From contig RKRZ01000086.1 in NCBI GenBank assembly GCA_007571105.1, positions 1 through 6,051 of the forward strand: a stretch of DNA of 6,051 bases. The letters run 5' to 3'. The position numbers and the translations under genes were made by a program. Within the stretch, counting starts at the first letter, position 1. The number at the start of each line of letters is the position of its first letter. Shown here piece after piece: positions 1 through 6,051 of this stretch. The notes under the pieces were generated by a model. It worked only from the letters and a program-made list of their open reading frames with translations, did not search any database and was not told the DNA's origin. The stretch comes from Gammaproteobacteria bacterium. GTDB taxonomy: Bacteria; Pseudomonadota; Gammaproteobacteria; Poriferisulfidales; Poriferisulfidaceae.

Positions 1-235
1 TTCCCAAAGTTGCCCCTTTTCGGTGCCAGCACAGGACGAAATACAGGATGCCGATTCCGAGCAGATAGAGTTGATACAGCAGGCGTTCCATTGATCCAGG
101 CACACTCAGGTCAATCAGCGCGAAAGGCAGGCTGGCTCCCCACCAGATCGCCATCAGGGCAATGCCGTCGTAGAACATGCAGCCGAACCGGCGCCAGAGG
201 TTGACGGAAAGTTCGGCAGATGATTCCGGTTCCAT
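1..235 (-). CDS. RDD-family membrane protein, N-terminal part (cut by the window edge)
   Basis: Reading the minus strand from the ATG at 235 gives 78 residues open to the window edge, starting MEPESSAELSVNLWRRFGCM. The pattern R-R-F-x(3)-F-Y-D (residues 15-23) followed by hydrophobic segments at about 24-43 and 52-68, then CWHRKGATLG at the cut, fits the first half of an RDD domain (conserved Arg and Asp-Asp or Tyr-Asp pair in helix 1, and a W-x-R/K-x-G-x-T-x-G loop after helix 2). RDD proteins are small inner-membrane proteins of mostly unknown role; some have been linked to ion transport. A GAGG lies 10 bases before the start, the only Shine-Dalgarno-like match among the starts in this window. 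It is divergent from xerD, 65 bases away. From memory, RDD genes are found beside lptF-lptG and xerD in some Gammaproteobacteria, but this cannot be verified here. The remaining part is outside the window. Confidence 0.8.
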   Translation of the reverse strand, partial: MEPESSAELSVNLWRRFGCMFYDGIALMAIWWGASLPFALIDLSVPGSMERLLYQLYLLGIGILYFVLCWHRKGATLG

Positions 236-300
236 GAAAAACGGGCCTCAGTTGGCGCAGCGCCGCAGAGATATGAGAGGCATGAAGTATACTTGCCGGC
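236..300. promoter_or_regulatory. Divergent intergenic region between the RDD gene and xerD
   Basis: These 65 bases must hold the start signals of two divergent genes. A perfect 10-base palindrome, AAGTATACTT, lies at 285-294 and contains a TATACT hexamer on each strand, a 4-to-5-of-6 match to a sigma-70 -10 box. On the plus strand TATACT spans 288-293, so transcription would begin at about 300, essentially on the xerD ATG. A second dyad, GGCG-CAG-CGCC, lies at 254-264 and would sit in the leader of the RDD transcript. I see no convincing -35 box at normal spacing for either direction, so the promoter assignment is tentative. Confidence 0.35.
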
Positions 301-1197
301 ATGTCGGATAGCGACACCATAGACGCCTTTTTGGACAGCAGTTGGGCAGAGCGCGGATTGGCAAAAGCGACCCTTCAATCCTATCGTGCGGACCTCAATG
401 CTTACGCCCAGTGGCTAAATCAGGAAGGTCAGATGCTGTTGGCGGCGGACTCCAGCGTTTTGCAATCCTATCTTGTGGCGCAACTGCGGCGCGGCCTGGA
501 AGCCTCCAGCGTGGCCCGCAATTTGTCGGCCATTCGACTGTTTTATCGTTACGCAAAACGCCAGGGACTCCGCGAGGACAACCCCTGTGAGCAGATTTTG
601 GCTCCTAAGCAGCCCCGGCATCTGCCCTCGGTTCTCAGTGAAGAGGAAATAGAAAATCTGCTGGGGACGCCCGATTGCACCACCCCTGCGGGTTTGCGCG
701 ATCGTGCAATGCTGGAATTGCTCTATGCCTGCGGCCTTCGGGTCAGCGAACTGATCTCTCTGCAATGTGCGCAAGTCAACCTGAAGAATGCCGTGGTTCG
801 CCTGACCGGCAAGGGAGAGAAAGAGCGCCTGGTGCCTTTTGGAGAATGTGCGGCGGACTGGCTGAAGCAATACTTGCGGGACGGGAGACCGAAACTTCTG
901 GACGGCCATGCCGAGACGGAAGACTTGTTTCTCACCCAGCGCACCGGACGGGCCATGAGCCGGCAAGCCTTCTGGCAGATTTTGCGTAAGCGCGCCCGTG
1001 AAGCCGGAATCACCAAACCCTTGTCTCCGCACACCTTGCGGCATACCTTTGCGACGCATCTCCTGAACTACGGCGCAGACCTTCGGGTTGTGCAGATGCT
1101 GCTGGGACACAGCGATCTTGGCACCACCCAGATTTATACCCACCTGGCACACGATGAACTCAAGAAACTTCACCAAACCCATCATCCCCGCGGTTAG
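301..1197 (+). CDS. xerD: Site-specific tyrosine recombinase XerD
   Basis: XerD acts with XerC at the dif site, with FtsK, to resolve chromosome dimers before cell division; it is cytoplasmic. The 298-residue product equals E. coli XerD in length. An N-terminal core-binding helical domain covers about 1-95 and the catalytic domain about 105-298. All active-site residues are visible: R147 (ACGLRVSEL), K171 (LTGKGEKER), H244 and R247 (LSPHTLRHTF), H270 (LLGHSDLGTT) and the nucleophile Y279 (QIYTH). These positions closely match those known in E. coli XerD. The C-terminus ends in HHPRG, as is common for the family. The start is firm because an in-frame TGA lies at 283-285 and ATG 301 is the first start codon after it. 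No Shine-Dalgarno sequence lies within 15 bases (GAGAGG at 275-280 is 20 bases away), so a leaderless or near-leaderless message is possible. The last 44 bases overlap the start of dsbC. XerC is the only serious alternative; the residue spacing and the dsbC neighbour favour XerD. Confidence 0.95.
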   Translation: MSDSDTIDAFLDSSWAERGLAKATLQSYRADLNAYAQWLNQEGQMLLAADSSVLQSYLVAQLRRGLEASSVARNLSAIRLFYRYAKRQGLREDNPCEQILAPKQPRHLPSVLSEEEIENLLGTPDCTTPAGLRDRAMLELLYACGLRVSELISLQCAQVNLKNAVVRLTGKGEKERLVPFGECAADWLKQYLRDGRPKLLDGHAETEDLFLTQRTGRAMSRQAFWQILRKRAREAGITKPLSPHTLRHTFATHLLNYGADLRVVQMLLGHSDLGTTQIYTHLAHDELKKLHQTHHPRG

Positions 1198-1900
1198 CCT
1201 GGCGTTCCTGGCATCGGCGTTCGCCGGTATGGTCTGGGCGGGCGAGGCGCTGACGGCGGAACAGATCCGGGCTCGCCTGATCGACCTGTTCCCGGAGTAT
1301 CACCCGGACCATGTGGAACGCGCACCGGTCTCGGGCATGTATCAGGCGCTATACGGAGGCGAACTTCTGTACATCACGGAAGACGGGCGCTATCTGCTGC
1401 GTGAGGCCGAACTCTACGACCTGGAGGAAATGAGCAATCTGAGCGAACAGACGCGCAGCCAGGCTCGGGCGCGGGTGCTGCAGACTTACGGGGCCGACAA
1501 GATGGTGGTGTTTCCGGCCAAGCAGCAGCGCCATTACGTGACGGTTGTGACGGACATCGACTGCCCATACTGCCGAAAATTTCATGAACACATCGGCGTG
1601 CTTAACCGGCGCGGCGTGGAAGTGCGTTATCTGATGTACCCCCGTGCGGGCGAAGGCAGTGACAGTTACCACAAATCAGTCAGTGTCTGGTGCGCGGATG
1701 ATCCGCTGCAGGCCATGACGACAGCCAAACGGCTGCAGCCCATTGAGGCGCGCGAGTGCGCCAACCCTGTGCTGGAGCACATGGATTTGGTGGAGCAAAT
1801 CGGCATTCGTTCAACGCCTTCTATTTTCTTGCCGGATGGCTCATTAATTCGCGGCTATCGTCCTCCGGAGGAACTCATTGCCGTGCTGGAAGGCGGTTAA
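1154..1900 (+). CDS. dsbC: DsbC-type periplasmic thiol:disulfide isomerase
   Basis: DsbC is a periplasmic homodimer that reshuffles wrong disulfides and is kept reduced by DsbD. From ATG 1154 the product is 248 residues. A signal peptide is visible: basic n-region (R4, K8), hydrophobic core about 9-23, and candidate cleavage sites after A24 (AFA) or A29 (VWA). An N-terminal dimerisation domain follows (about 30-95, with ALYGGELLYITEDGRYLLR), then a linker and a thioredoxin fold. The active site is CPYC at 137-140 (VVTDIDCPYCRKFHEH); the second disulfide expected in DsbC is C180 and C202; the cis-proline is T221-P222 (STPSIFLPDGS). The reading frame is open further upstream to an ATG at 1088, but only the 1154 start puts the signal peptide at the N-terminus. 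There is no clear ribosome site, so translation is probably coupled to xerD, which it overlaps by 44 bases. Its TAA at 1898-1900 overlaps the convergent helicase gene's stop. DsbG is a less likely alternative. Confidence 0.92.
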   Translation: MNSRNFTKPIIPAVSLAFLASAFAGMVWAGEALTAEQIRARLIDLFPEYHPDHVERAPVSGMYQALYGGELLYITEDGRYLLREAELYDLEEMSNLSEQTRSQARARVLQTYGADKMVVFPAKQQRHYVTVVTDIDCPYCRKFHEHIGVLNRRGVEVRYLMYPRAGEGSDSYHKSVSVWCADDPLQAMTTAKRLQPIEARECANPVLEHMDLVEQIGIRSTPSIFLPDGSLIRGYRPPEELIAVLEGG

Positions 1901-1913
1901 TCTGAAAGATTAA
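1897..1913. repeat. Perfect inverted repeat over the convergent stop codons
   Basis: TTAATCT-GAA-AGATTAA is a 7-base perfect inverted repeat with a 3-base spacer. Its left arm carries both stop codons, dsbC TAA on plus (1898-1900) and the helicase-nuclease TAA on minus (1897-1899), sharing the TTAA. The right arm lies within the last codons of the helicase-nuclease gene. The stem is AT-rich and is not followed by a T-run in either direction, so it is not a canonical intrinsic terminator. It is the only hairpin candidate where the two transcription units meet. Confidence 0.5.
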
Positions 1914-4900
1914 TGGGCATCTCGTGCAGGGTGCGGCTGTGCGTGAAGAGCAGTGAGCAGCGAATGGTATGCTCGGGATAAACTTTTTGGATGCACCGCA
2001 CGTACTGACTCATTTGGTCGAGATAACGCTGGGCTTCTTGCGCCAGCGCTTCCGGGTCTGTCTCGGCATGTGATTTGAAATCAATGATCCAGGCCTCCTT
2101 GTCCGACACCAGCAGTCGGTCGATGCGGCCATACTCCTCTTCGGCGTCCATCGATTCTCCGTAAGACAGGACCGGGACCTCGGTATGAACGCGCGTCCCA
2201 CGTTTGGGCTGGAAGATCGAGGCGAATTTGGGGTCGTCACGCACGCCACGGGCCTCTTCGACCCATTTCAGAAACTCTGCATCATTTGGGTGGCGGTGAC
2301 ATCTCCGGGCAATCTGCGCGAGCGCGCCAGCTGAAAGCTCACTGCGCTCCATTTGCTCAAGAAGCAGGTGGATGGCAACGCCCCGGCCGCGTGCGGCTCG
2401 ACGTTCGGTCGAGATCTCGGGACCCGTTTCAGAGGGTGTTTCGAGCCGAGATTCGGGTGTCTCCCGCCTGAGCAGTTTGAGTTCTTCAGGAGAAAGTTGA
2501 GTGCCACCAGGGGTCTCTCCGTCCGGCGCAGGAGAGGGCGCTTGCGGTTTGATGTCCACGCTTTGTGTGGCGTGATCGATGCATTGCTTCAGAATGTCGC
2601 GGTCGGGCACGTACAGGATCAGATGCTGTTTGGCACGGGTAAACGCTACATAGTCAACATGCAAATTTTCGGCTTCCTTCTGCTGTTTCTCGCGTTCTAC
2701 GACTGCTTGAGTGATGGTGTCAACATCGGATTGAGCCGGCTTCATCAGAAATCGAGTCGGTCGCGATTCGCTCGCCGGCCACTCAATCAGCAGGTCGCCG
2801 ACTTGAGTGGAACGCTTGCGCCCCGTCATTTCCACGTAGACGACAATGGGACTTTCCAGCCCCTTGGCCATGTGGACGGTCAGGATCTGGACGCGGTTTT
2901 CCTGCTGCGCCGTCCCCGTTGAAATCAAGTCCGGTGCGTCTGCGCCTTCAACCAGGCCCTGGAGCATGCTGTCGATGTAGTGCACGAAGAAGGTGAGGCT
3001 CGGATAACGTCCGCTGTTCCACTCCAGCGTAAGTTCAAGGAAGCGAATCAAGTTGTGCGCCGCCTGGCGCCCCCGGTCTCCCGGCCACAGGCTGCGGTAG
3101 CGTTCCAGAATCCGTCCTTCGTGATAAATCCGGTCCAGCAGATCATGCGGCGGGACGTGGTCCACCCAGGCTTTCCAGTGCTGAAGCTGGTGCACGGCTC
3201 GGCACAGCGGATGGGCGTCATCCGGGTTCTCGCTTTCGTAGCGAATCAGGCGTTCGTGCCAACTGTGCATATCCGGGTAGTTTTGCTTGAGATGGGTCAG
3301 GTCCTCGTTACTGACGCTGTAGAGTGGCGAGCGCAAGACCTGCACCAGACTCAAATCGTCGCCCGGGTGCAGCAGGAACTTCAAGAGCGCGATCAGATCA
3401 CTGATTTCAAGTGCCTGCAGTAATGTCTGGCGCGATTGACGGGCAAACGGGATTTGCTTCTCCGTCAGGGCGCGCTCGATGTTTGCGACGTGCGTGCGTC
3501 TCTGCACCAAAATCATGACATCGCGATATTGCGCCGGTCGATGGGTGCCACCGTCTTCGATGACGTCGTATTCCAAAACCTCTTGCAGGCGTTCGGCGAT
3601 CATGTTTGCGACACGATCTTTGTGGTCGAGGGAATCGGAATTTTCTCGGGCTTCGGTCAAGGGATTTCGAAGCGAACGCACTGAATCTGATTGTTCGCTG
3701 TCTTTCTCTGGATCAGGAAGCAATTCGACGCATCCCCACAATTCTTTCCGGTGCGTGGTGTGGGCCTGGAAGTTGGGCAGCTGGACTTGATTTCCCCACG
3801 CATTTACAAATTCAATGATGGCCGGAGCGGATCGATAGGACATATCCAACGAGCCAGAAGTGGTATGGGGGCCTTCCAGGCATTTCCGCGCTTCCTCCAG
3901 CACGGCCGGATTCGCACGTCGCCATTGATAAATCGACTGTTTGACGTCTCCGACGATAAATTCCGTGTTCGGCTCATCACTTTCCTGAACCGCATCAAGC
4001 AGCGCACGCATGGCGCTCCAGGACATGAGGTCTGTGTCTTGGAATTCATCAATCAGAATATGCCGGAAACGCTGTCCCAGTTTGAGCTGGACCCATTCCA
4101 GGGTGCCTCGGGCTTGCGCGCCTTTCGCCAGCATGTAATGGGCGGCTTCCAGCAGATCGTCGTATTCCAGATAGCGATGTGCCCGTTTGATTCGCTGGTA
4201 GTGTTGTGCGAATCGGCGTGCAAGGGTGTGAGCGGCGACATTGAACGCAAAAGATTTCTGGCGCCGATAGTAATCTTGCCCATCCTTTGCGCGATTGGCG
4301 TACTCTTCGAGTTGCTGGTACTCCTCGCATTGTTTGTCACTCAAACTGGCTTTCTTGACAGCAGTTGGTGACAGAGCCAATTTCTTGCTGAACTCGCCTT
4401 TCTGGGTCAATAGGGCAGCGCACAAGCGGTCCGTGAACTGCTCCGAGTCTTCGGGAGAGGCTTCTAATGCAGCGCGAATGCCGGTTGCCGCTGCCGTGCG
4501 AGTCTGTCCTCCAAGGGTTTCCATCAAGGAAGCGAGGCGTTTCAGGGTTTCGCCATCCTCTTCGGGATTTGGGAAGGATTCCGGGCCTTCCGCCAGTTTG
4601 AAGACATCATGGCGCAGCCGTTCGACTTGTTCTTCAGGACTGCATCCGCCATCGAAAGCGTTCCACTCCAGCATGTGGCCCTTGAGCATGAAGAAAAACC
4701 GATCCAATGCGTTTGATTTTCCGAGTTGCTCCATCACGCAAGCCAAGGCGTCCGCGAGTGCTCCTTTGGGGTCTTTTTTCGCTTCAGCCAGCACTTGCTC
4801 AGAGGCTTGCAGCAACATCTCGCTGACCTGTTCTTTGGCCGGGACCTGAAAATCGACCGGCACACGGGCTTCCAGAGAAAATTGCTTCAGCAGGTCGAGG

Positions 4901-5265
4901 AAAAAAGAGTGAAAAGTCGAAATGTGCAGGTCCCGTTCGGCAAACTGCACCTGCTCGAACAATTCTCGTGCGCGTCTCAGGATCTCCGGGTCTGACAAGG
5001 GAGCCTGCAATTCCTGCAACTGTGCCGTCAGTTCGCTGTCATCCAGGGACGGCCACTCTGCCAGACGCTGCATGAGCCGACTTCGAATTTCCGCGGCGGC
5101 GGCGCGGGTAAAAGTGATCGCCAGAATAGAGTCCGGCGGTGCGCCTTCCAGCAGAAGACGCAGGATGCGGGCGGTTAGGGCCCAGGTTTTCCCGGTCCCC
5201 GCGGAGGCCTCAATCAGGGCGTTCCGACTCGGATCAAGAAAGTCGGTAGTAGGGTTAGCAGCCAT
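1897..5265 (-). CDS. addA: AddA/RecB-type UvrD-family helicase with C-terminal RecB nuclease domain
   Basis: A cytoplasmic superfamily 1A helicase-nuclease of the kind that resects double-strand breaks for RecA loading; 1122 residues, near the family's usual 1100-1240. Helicase motifs in order: Walker A EASAGTGKTWAL (19-30, K26), Ia ITFTRAAAAEI (50-60), STFHSFF (116-122), Walker B LIDEFQDTD (404-412), III VGDVKQSIYQWR (438-449), IV SYRSAP (476-481), V ILTVHMAKGLE (794-804), VI DYVAFTRAKQHL (871-882). A polar linker (about 905-956) leads to a PD-(D/E)XK nuclease: H966, D1049 (GRIDRLL), D1062 and K1064 (IIDFKSH), then Q1084-x3-Y1088. All key residues are present, so both activities are expected. 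Motif Ia resembles AddA more than RecB; subfamily is an inference. AddB, normally adjacent, is absent from the window. ATG 5265 is the first possible start after the tRNA and sits 26 bases from its end; no Shine-Dalgarno is visible. It is probably read through from the tpiA–secG–tRNA unit. It ends tail to tail with dsbC. Confidence 0.88.
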   Translation of the reverse strand: MAANPTTDFLDPSRNALIEASAGTGKTWALTARILRLLLEGAPPDSILAITFTRAAAAEIRSRLMQRLAEWPSLDDSELTAQLQELQAPLSDPEILRRARELFEQVQFAERDLHISTFHSFFLDLLKQFSLEARVPVDFQVPAKEQVSEMLLQASEQVLAEAKKDPKGALADALACVMEQLGKSNALDRFFFMLKGHMLEWNAFDGGCSPEEQVERLRHDVFKLAEGPESFPNPEEDGETLKRLASLMETLGGQTRTAAATGIRAALEASPEDSEQFTDRLCAALLTQKGEFSKKLALSPTAVKKASLSDKQCEEYQQLEEYANRAKDGQDYYRRQKSFAFNVAAHTLARRFAQHYQRIKRAHRYLEYDDLLEAAHYMLAKGAQARGTLEWVQLKLGQRFRHILIDEFQDTDLMSWSAMRALLDAVQESDEPNTEFIVGDVKQSIYQWRRANPAVLEEARKCLEGPHTTSGSLDMSYRSAPAIIEFVNAWGNQVQLPNFQAHTTHRKELWGCVELLPDPEKDSEQSDSVRSLRNPLTEARENSDSLDHKDRVANMIAERLQEVLEYDVIEDGGTHRPAQYRDVMILVQRRTHVANIERALTEKQIPFARQSRQTLLQALEISDLIALLKFLLHPGDDLSLVQVLRSPLYSVSNEDLTHLKQNYPDMHSWHERLIRYESENPDDAHPLCRAVHQLQHWKAWVDHVPPHDLLDRIYHEGRILERYRSLWPGDRGRQAAHNLIRFLELTLEWNSGRYPSLTFFVHYIDSMLQGLVEGADAPDLISTGTAQQENRVQILTVHMAKGLESPIVVYVEMTGRKRSTQVGDLLIEWPASESRPTRFLMKPAQSDVDTITQAVVEREKQQKEAENLHVDYVAFTRAKQHLILYVPDRDILKQCIDHATQSVDIKPQAPSPAPDGETPGGTQLSPEELKLLRRETPESRLETPSETGPEISTERRAARGRGVAIHLLLEQMERSELSAGALAQIARRCHRHPNDAEFLKWVEEARGVRDDPKFASIFQPKRGTRVHTEVPVLSYGESMDAEEEYGRIDRLLVSDKEAWIIDFKSHAETDPEALAQEAQRYLDQMSQYVRCIQKVYPEHTIRCSLLFTHSRTLHEMPINLSD

Positions 5266-5291
5266 GTGGCAGCCAGATTGGAGCGATTGGA

Positions 5292-5377
5292 TGGTGCCGA
5301 TGGCCGGACTCGAACCGGCACGGCTTGCGCCACTGCCCCCTCAAGACAGCGTGTCTACCAGATTCCACCACATCGGC
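5292..5377 (-). tRNA. tRNA-Leu, anticodon GAG
   Basis: An 86-base class II tRNA with encoded CCA (5292-5294). The acceptor stem is GCCGATG paired with CATCGGC, discriminator A at 5295. The D stem is GTG/CAC, the anticodon stem CTGTC/GGCAG (one T-G pair), and the anticodon loop TTGAGGG puts GAG at 5340-5342, reading Leu codons CUC and CUU. A long variable arm, GGC-GCAA-GCC, with a GNRA-type loop is typical of tRNA-Leu. The T arm is GCCGG-TTCGAGT-CCGGC. It lies 41 bases after secG, as leuU (also GAG) follows secG in E. coli. No terminator separates it from the helicase-nuclease gene, whose ATG is 26 bases beyond the CCA, so the tRNA probably has to be cut out of a longer transcript. Confidence 0.97.
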
Positions 5378-5395
5378 AATGCTTGTTTTTTTCGT

Positions 5396-5404
5396 ATTAT
5401 CGCA
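5396..5404 (-). promoter_or_regulatory. Possible extended -10 promoter for tRNA-Leu
   Basis: On the minus strand TGCGATAAT matches an extended -10 element (TG-n-TATAAT, one mismatch). Transcription would start near 5388-5390, about a dozen bases before the mature tRNA 5' end. No good -35 box is seen at 17-18 base spacing (GAATAA or TGAATA). It lies in the 41-base gap after secG, so it would allow tRNA expression independent of, or in addition to, read-through from tpiA–secG. Confidence 0.4.
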
Positions 5405-5418
5405 AATGCTCCGACACC

Positions 5419-5775
5419 TTATTCAGGGATTTCCGTTGTCGGGTCCGGTTCGATCGGGGCCTCAGATTCGGGGATATCCTGATCCAGGGCTGGCGCTTCG
5501 GTTTCCATGGGCATTTGCTGCATCAGGCTTTGTTCAACCGGTGTGTTTTGCACCACCCAGGCGAGCGTCAGGCAATTAGCAAAAAACAGCGCGACGGCAA
5601 CGGCGGTGACGCGACTGAGGAACGTGGCGCTGCCGCGGGAACCAAATACGGACCCTGAAGCGCCGCCTCCGAAGGCTGCTCCTGTGTCGGCACCCCGGCC
5701 ATGTTGGATCAGCACCAGACCAATGATGGTCAGGGACAGAATGACGGCAGTGACAATTAAGGCGGTGTAGAGCAT
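5419..5775 (-). CDS. secG: Preprotein translocase subunit SecG
   Basis: SecG is the small inner-membrane subunit of the SecYEG channel and eases SecA-driven export. The product has 118 residues (E. coli SecG has 110). Two transmembrane segments are visible, about 3-22 (ALIVTAVILSLTIIGLVLI) and 55-75 (AVAVALFFANCLTLAWVV), joined by the conserved loop at 24-55, which contains QHGRGADTGAAFG and VFGSRGSATFLSR. After residue 76 comes an acidic, proline-rich tail (12 Asp/Glu after residue 90) that is variable in the family. The ATG at 5775 starts the protein exactly where the family usually begins (MLYT). It is only 5 bases after the tpiA stop and those bases carry no Shine-Dalgarno (TCCTT), so translation is probably coupled to tpiA. 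The tRNA-Leu gene follows. Confidence 0.96.
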   Translation of the reverse strand: MLYTALIVTAVILSLTIIGLVLIQHGRGADTGAAFGGGASGSVFGSRGSATFLSRVTAVAVALFFANCLTLAWVVQNTPVEQSLMQQMPMETEAPALDQDIPESEAPIEPDPTTEIPE

Positions 5776-5780
5776 AAGGA

Positions 5781-6051
5781 TTATTGTGGCACGTTTTGAC
5801 AGATTGAAAGAAAAGATTCCGCATCGAGTGAAGCGCCGCCGATGAGGCCGCCGTCGATGTCCGGCATGGAGAAAAGTTCGCGGGCGTTGTCCGGTTTGAC
5901 GCTGCCGCCGTACAGCACGATCACTTCCTGCGCCGTGTCACCCAGGATTGCTTCCAGCTCCTGACGGATGGCCGCATGGACTTCCTGGGCCATGTCGGGA
6001 GTTGCCGCGACCCCGGTGCCGATGGCCCATACGGGCTCGTAGGCGATCCAG
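5781..6051 (-). CDS. tpiA: Triosephosphate isomerase, C-terminal part (cut by the window edge)
   Basis: TpiA interconverts glyceraldehyde-3-phosphate and dihydroxyacetone phosphate in glycolysis and gluconeogenesis, in the cytoplasm. Reading minus from the window edge gives 89 residues to TAA 5781, about a third of the usual 250. It begins in the family signature WIAYEPVWAIGTG: the Glu of AYEPVW is the catalytic base, and the following WAIGTG is the mobile loop 6. Further on, the phosphate-binding loops YGGSVKPDN and GGLIGGASLD are intact. An ATG at 5993 lies in the middle of this conserved domain and is not a start; the real start is outside the window. The gene leads the visible tpiA–secG–tRNA-Leu run, an order common in Gammaproteobacteria. 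Confidence 0.97.
   Translation of the reverse strand, partial: WIAYEPVWAIGTGVAATPDMAQEVHAAIRQELEAILGDTAQEVIVLYGGSVKPDNARELFSMPDIDGGLIGGASLDAESFLSICQNVPQ

Noticed and set aside
415..1185. A 256-codon open frame on minus, antisense to xerD.
   Set aside because: It mirrors the xerD reading frame with no recognisable domain, while xerD on the other strand is unambiguous.
1861..1872. Perfect palindrome TCCTCCGGAGGA containing a Shine-Dalgarno-like GGAGGA near the end of dsbC.
   Set aside because: It encodes the Pro-Pro-Glu-Glu of the conserved DsbC C-terminal motif (GYRPPEEL), and no plausible gene starts just after it on either strand.
2353..4371. Several open frames on plus (for example 2353-2922, 2980-3423 and 3691-4371) opposite the helicase-nuclease gene.
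   Set aside because: They are antisense to motif-bearing parts of a complete gene and show no domains or start signals.
5386..5392. A run of seven T on plus, resembling the tail of a terminator.
   Set aside because: No gene on plus leads into it; on minus it is an A-run in the short tRNA leader, so it cannot serve the transcripts present.
5781..5993. A short gene starting at ATG 5993 on minus.
   Set aside because: The frame continues upstream through the TIM signature AYEPVWAIGTG to the window edge, so it is the end of tpiA and this ATG is an internal methionine.
5293..6027. An exact 13-base direct repeat, GGTGCCGATGGCC on plus, at 5293-5305 (tRNA-Leu 3' end) and 6015-6027 (in tpiA), which could look like an attachment-site pair.
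   Set aside because: The tpiA copy encodes the conserved Ala-Ile-Gly-Thr of the TIM signature and the other copy is the tRNA acceptor end. Both are explained by function, a 13-base match in 6 kb is near chance level, and secG lies intact between them.

Overview
The window reads as a chromosomal housekeeping segment of a Gammaproteobacterium or close relative. The basis is gene content and order: a tpiA–secG–tRNA-Leu(GAG) cluster, a xerD–dsbC pair and an RDD-family membrane protein gene are familiar in that class. XerD has the length and active-site positions of E. coli XerD. No lower rank can be supported. Coding density is very high: the longest stretch without a gene is 65 bases, and there is no insertion sequence, CRISPR array, prophage gene or recognisable accessory island.

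Layout, left to right. (1) 1-235, minus: N-terminal half of an RDD-family membrane protein, cut by the window edge. (2) 236-300: short divergent promoter region with two small dyads. (3) 301-1197, plus: xerD, chromosome dimer-resolution recombinase. (4) 1154-1900, plus: dsbC-like periplasmic disulfide isomerase with a signal peptide, whose start lies 44 bases inside xerD. (5) 1897-5265, minus: a complete 1122-residue AddA/RecB-type helicase-nuclease, meeting dsbC tail to tail with overlapping stop codons. (6) 5292-5377, minus: tRNA-Leu with anticodon GAG and an encoded CCA end. (7) 5419-5775, minus: secG. (8) 5781-6051, minus: C-terminal third of tpiA, cut by the window edge.

On the minus strand, tpiA, secG, tRNA-Leu and the helicase-nuclease gene follow one another with gaps of 5, 41 and 26 bases and no terminator that I can see, so they may be one transcription unit. 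On the plus strand xerD and dsbC form an overlapping pair. XerD and the helicase-nuclease both act on chromosomal DNA (dimer resolution and double-strand break processing). DsbC and SecG both belong to protein export and periplasmic folding. These links are thematic; nothing shows a dedicated shared system.

The points most worth checking are the AddA-type gene with no AddB partner beside it, its position directly behind tRNA-Leu where many relatives carry rimP–nusA, the tail-to-tail stop overlap built into a perfect dyad, the xerD/dsbC overlap, and the scarcity of Shine-Dalgarno sequences. I found no convincing undescribed system here.
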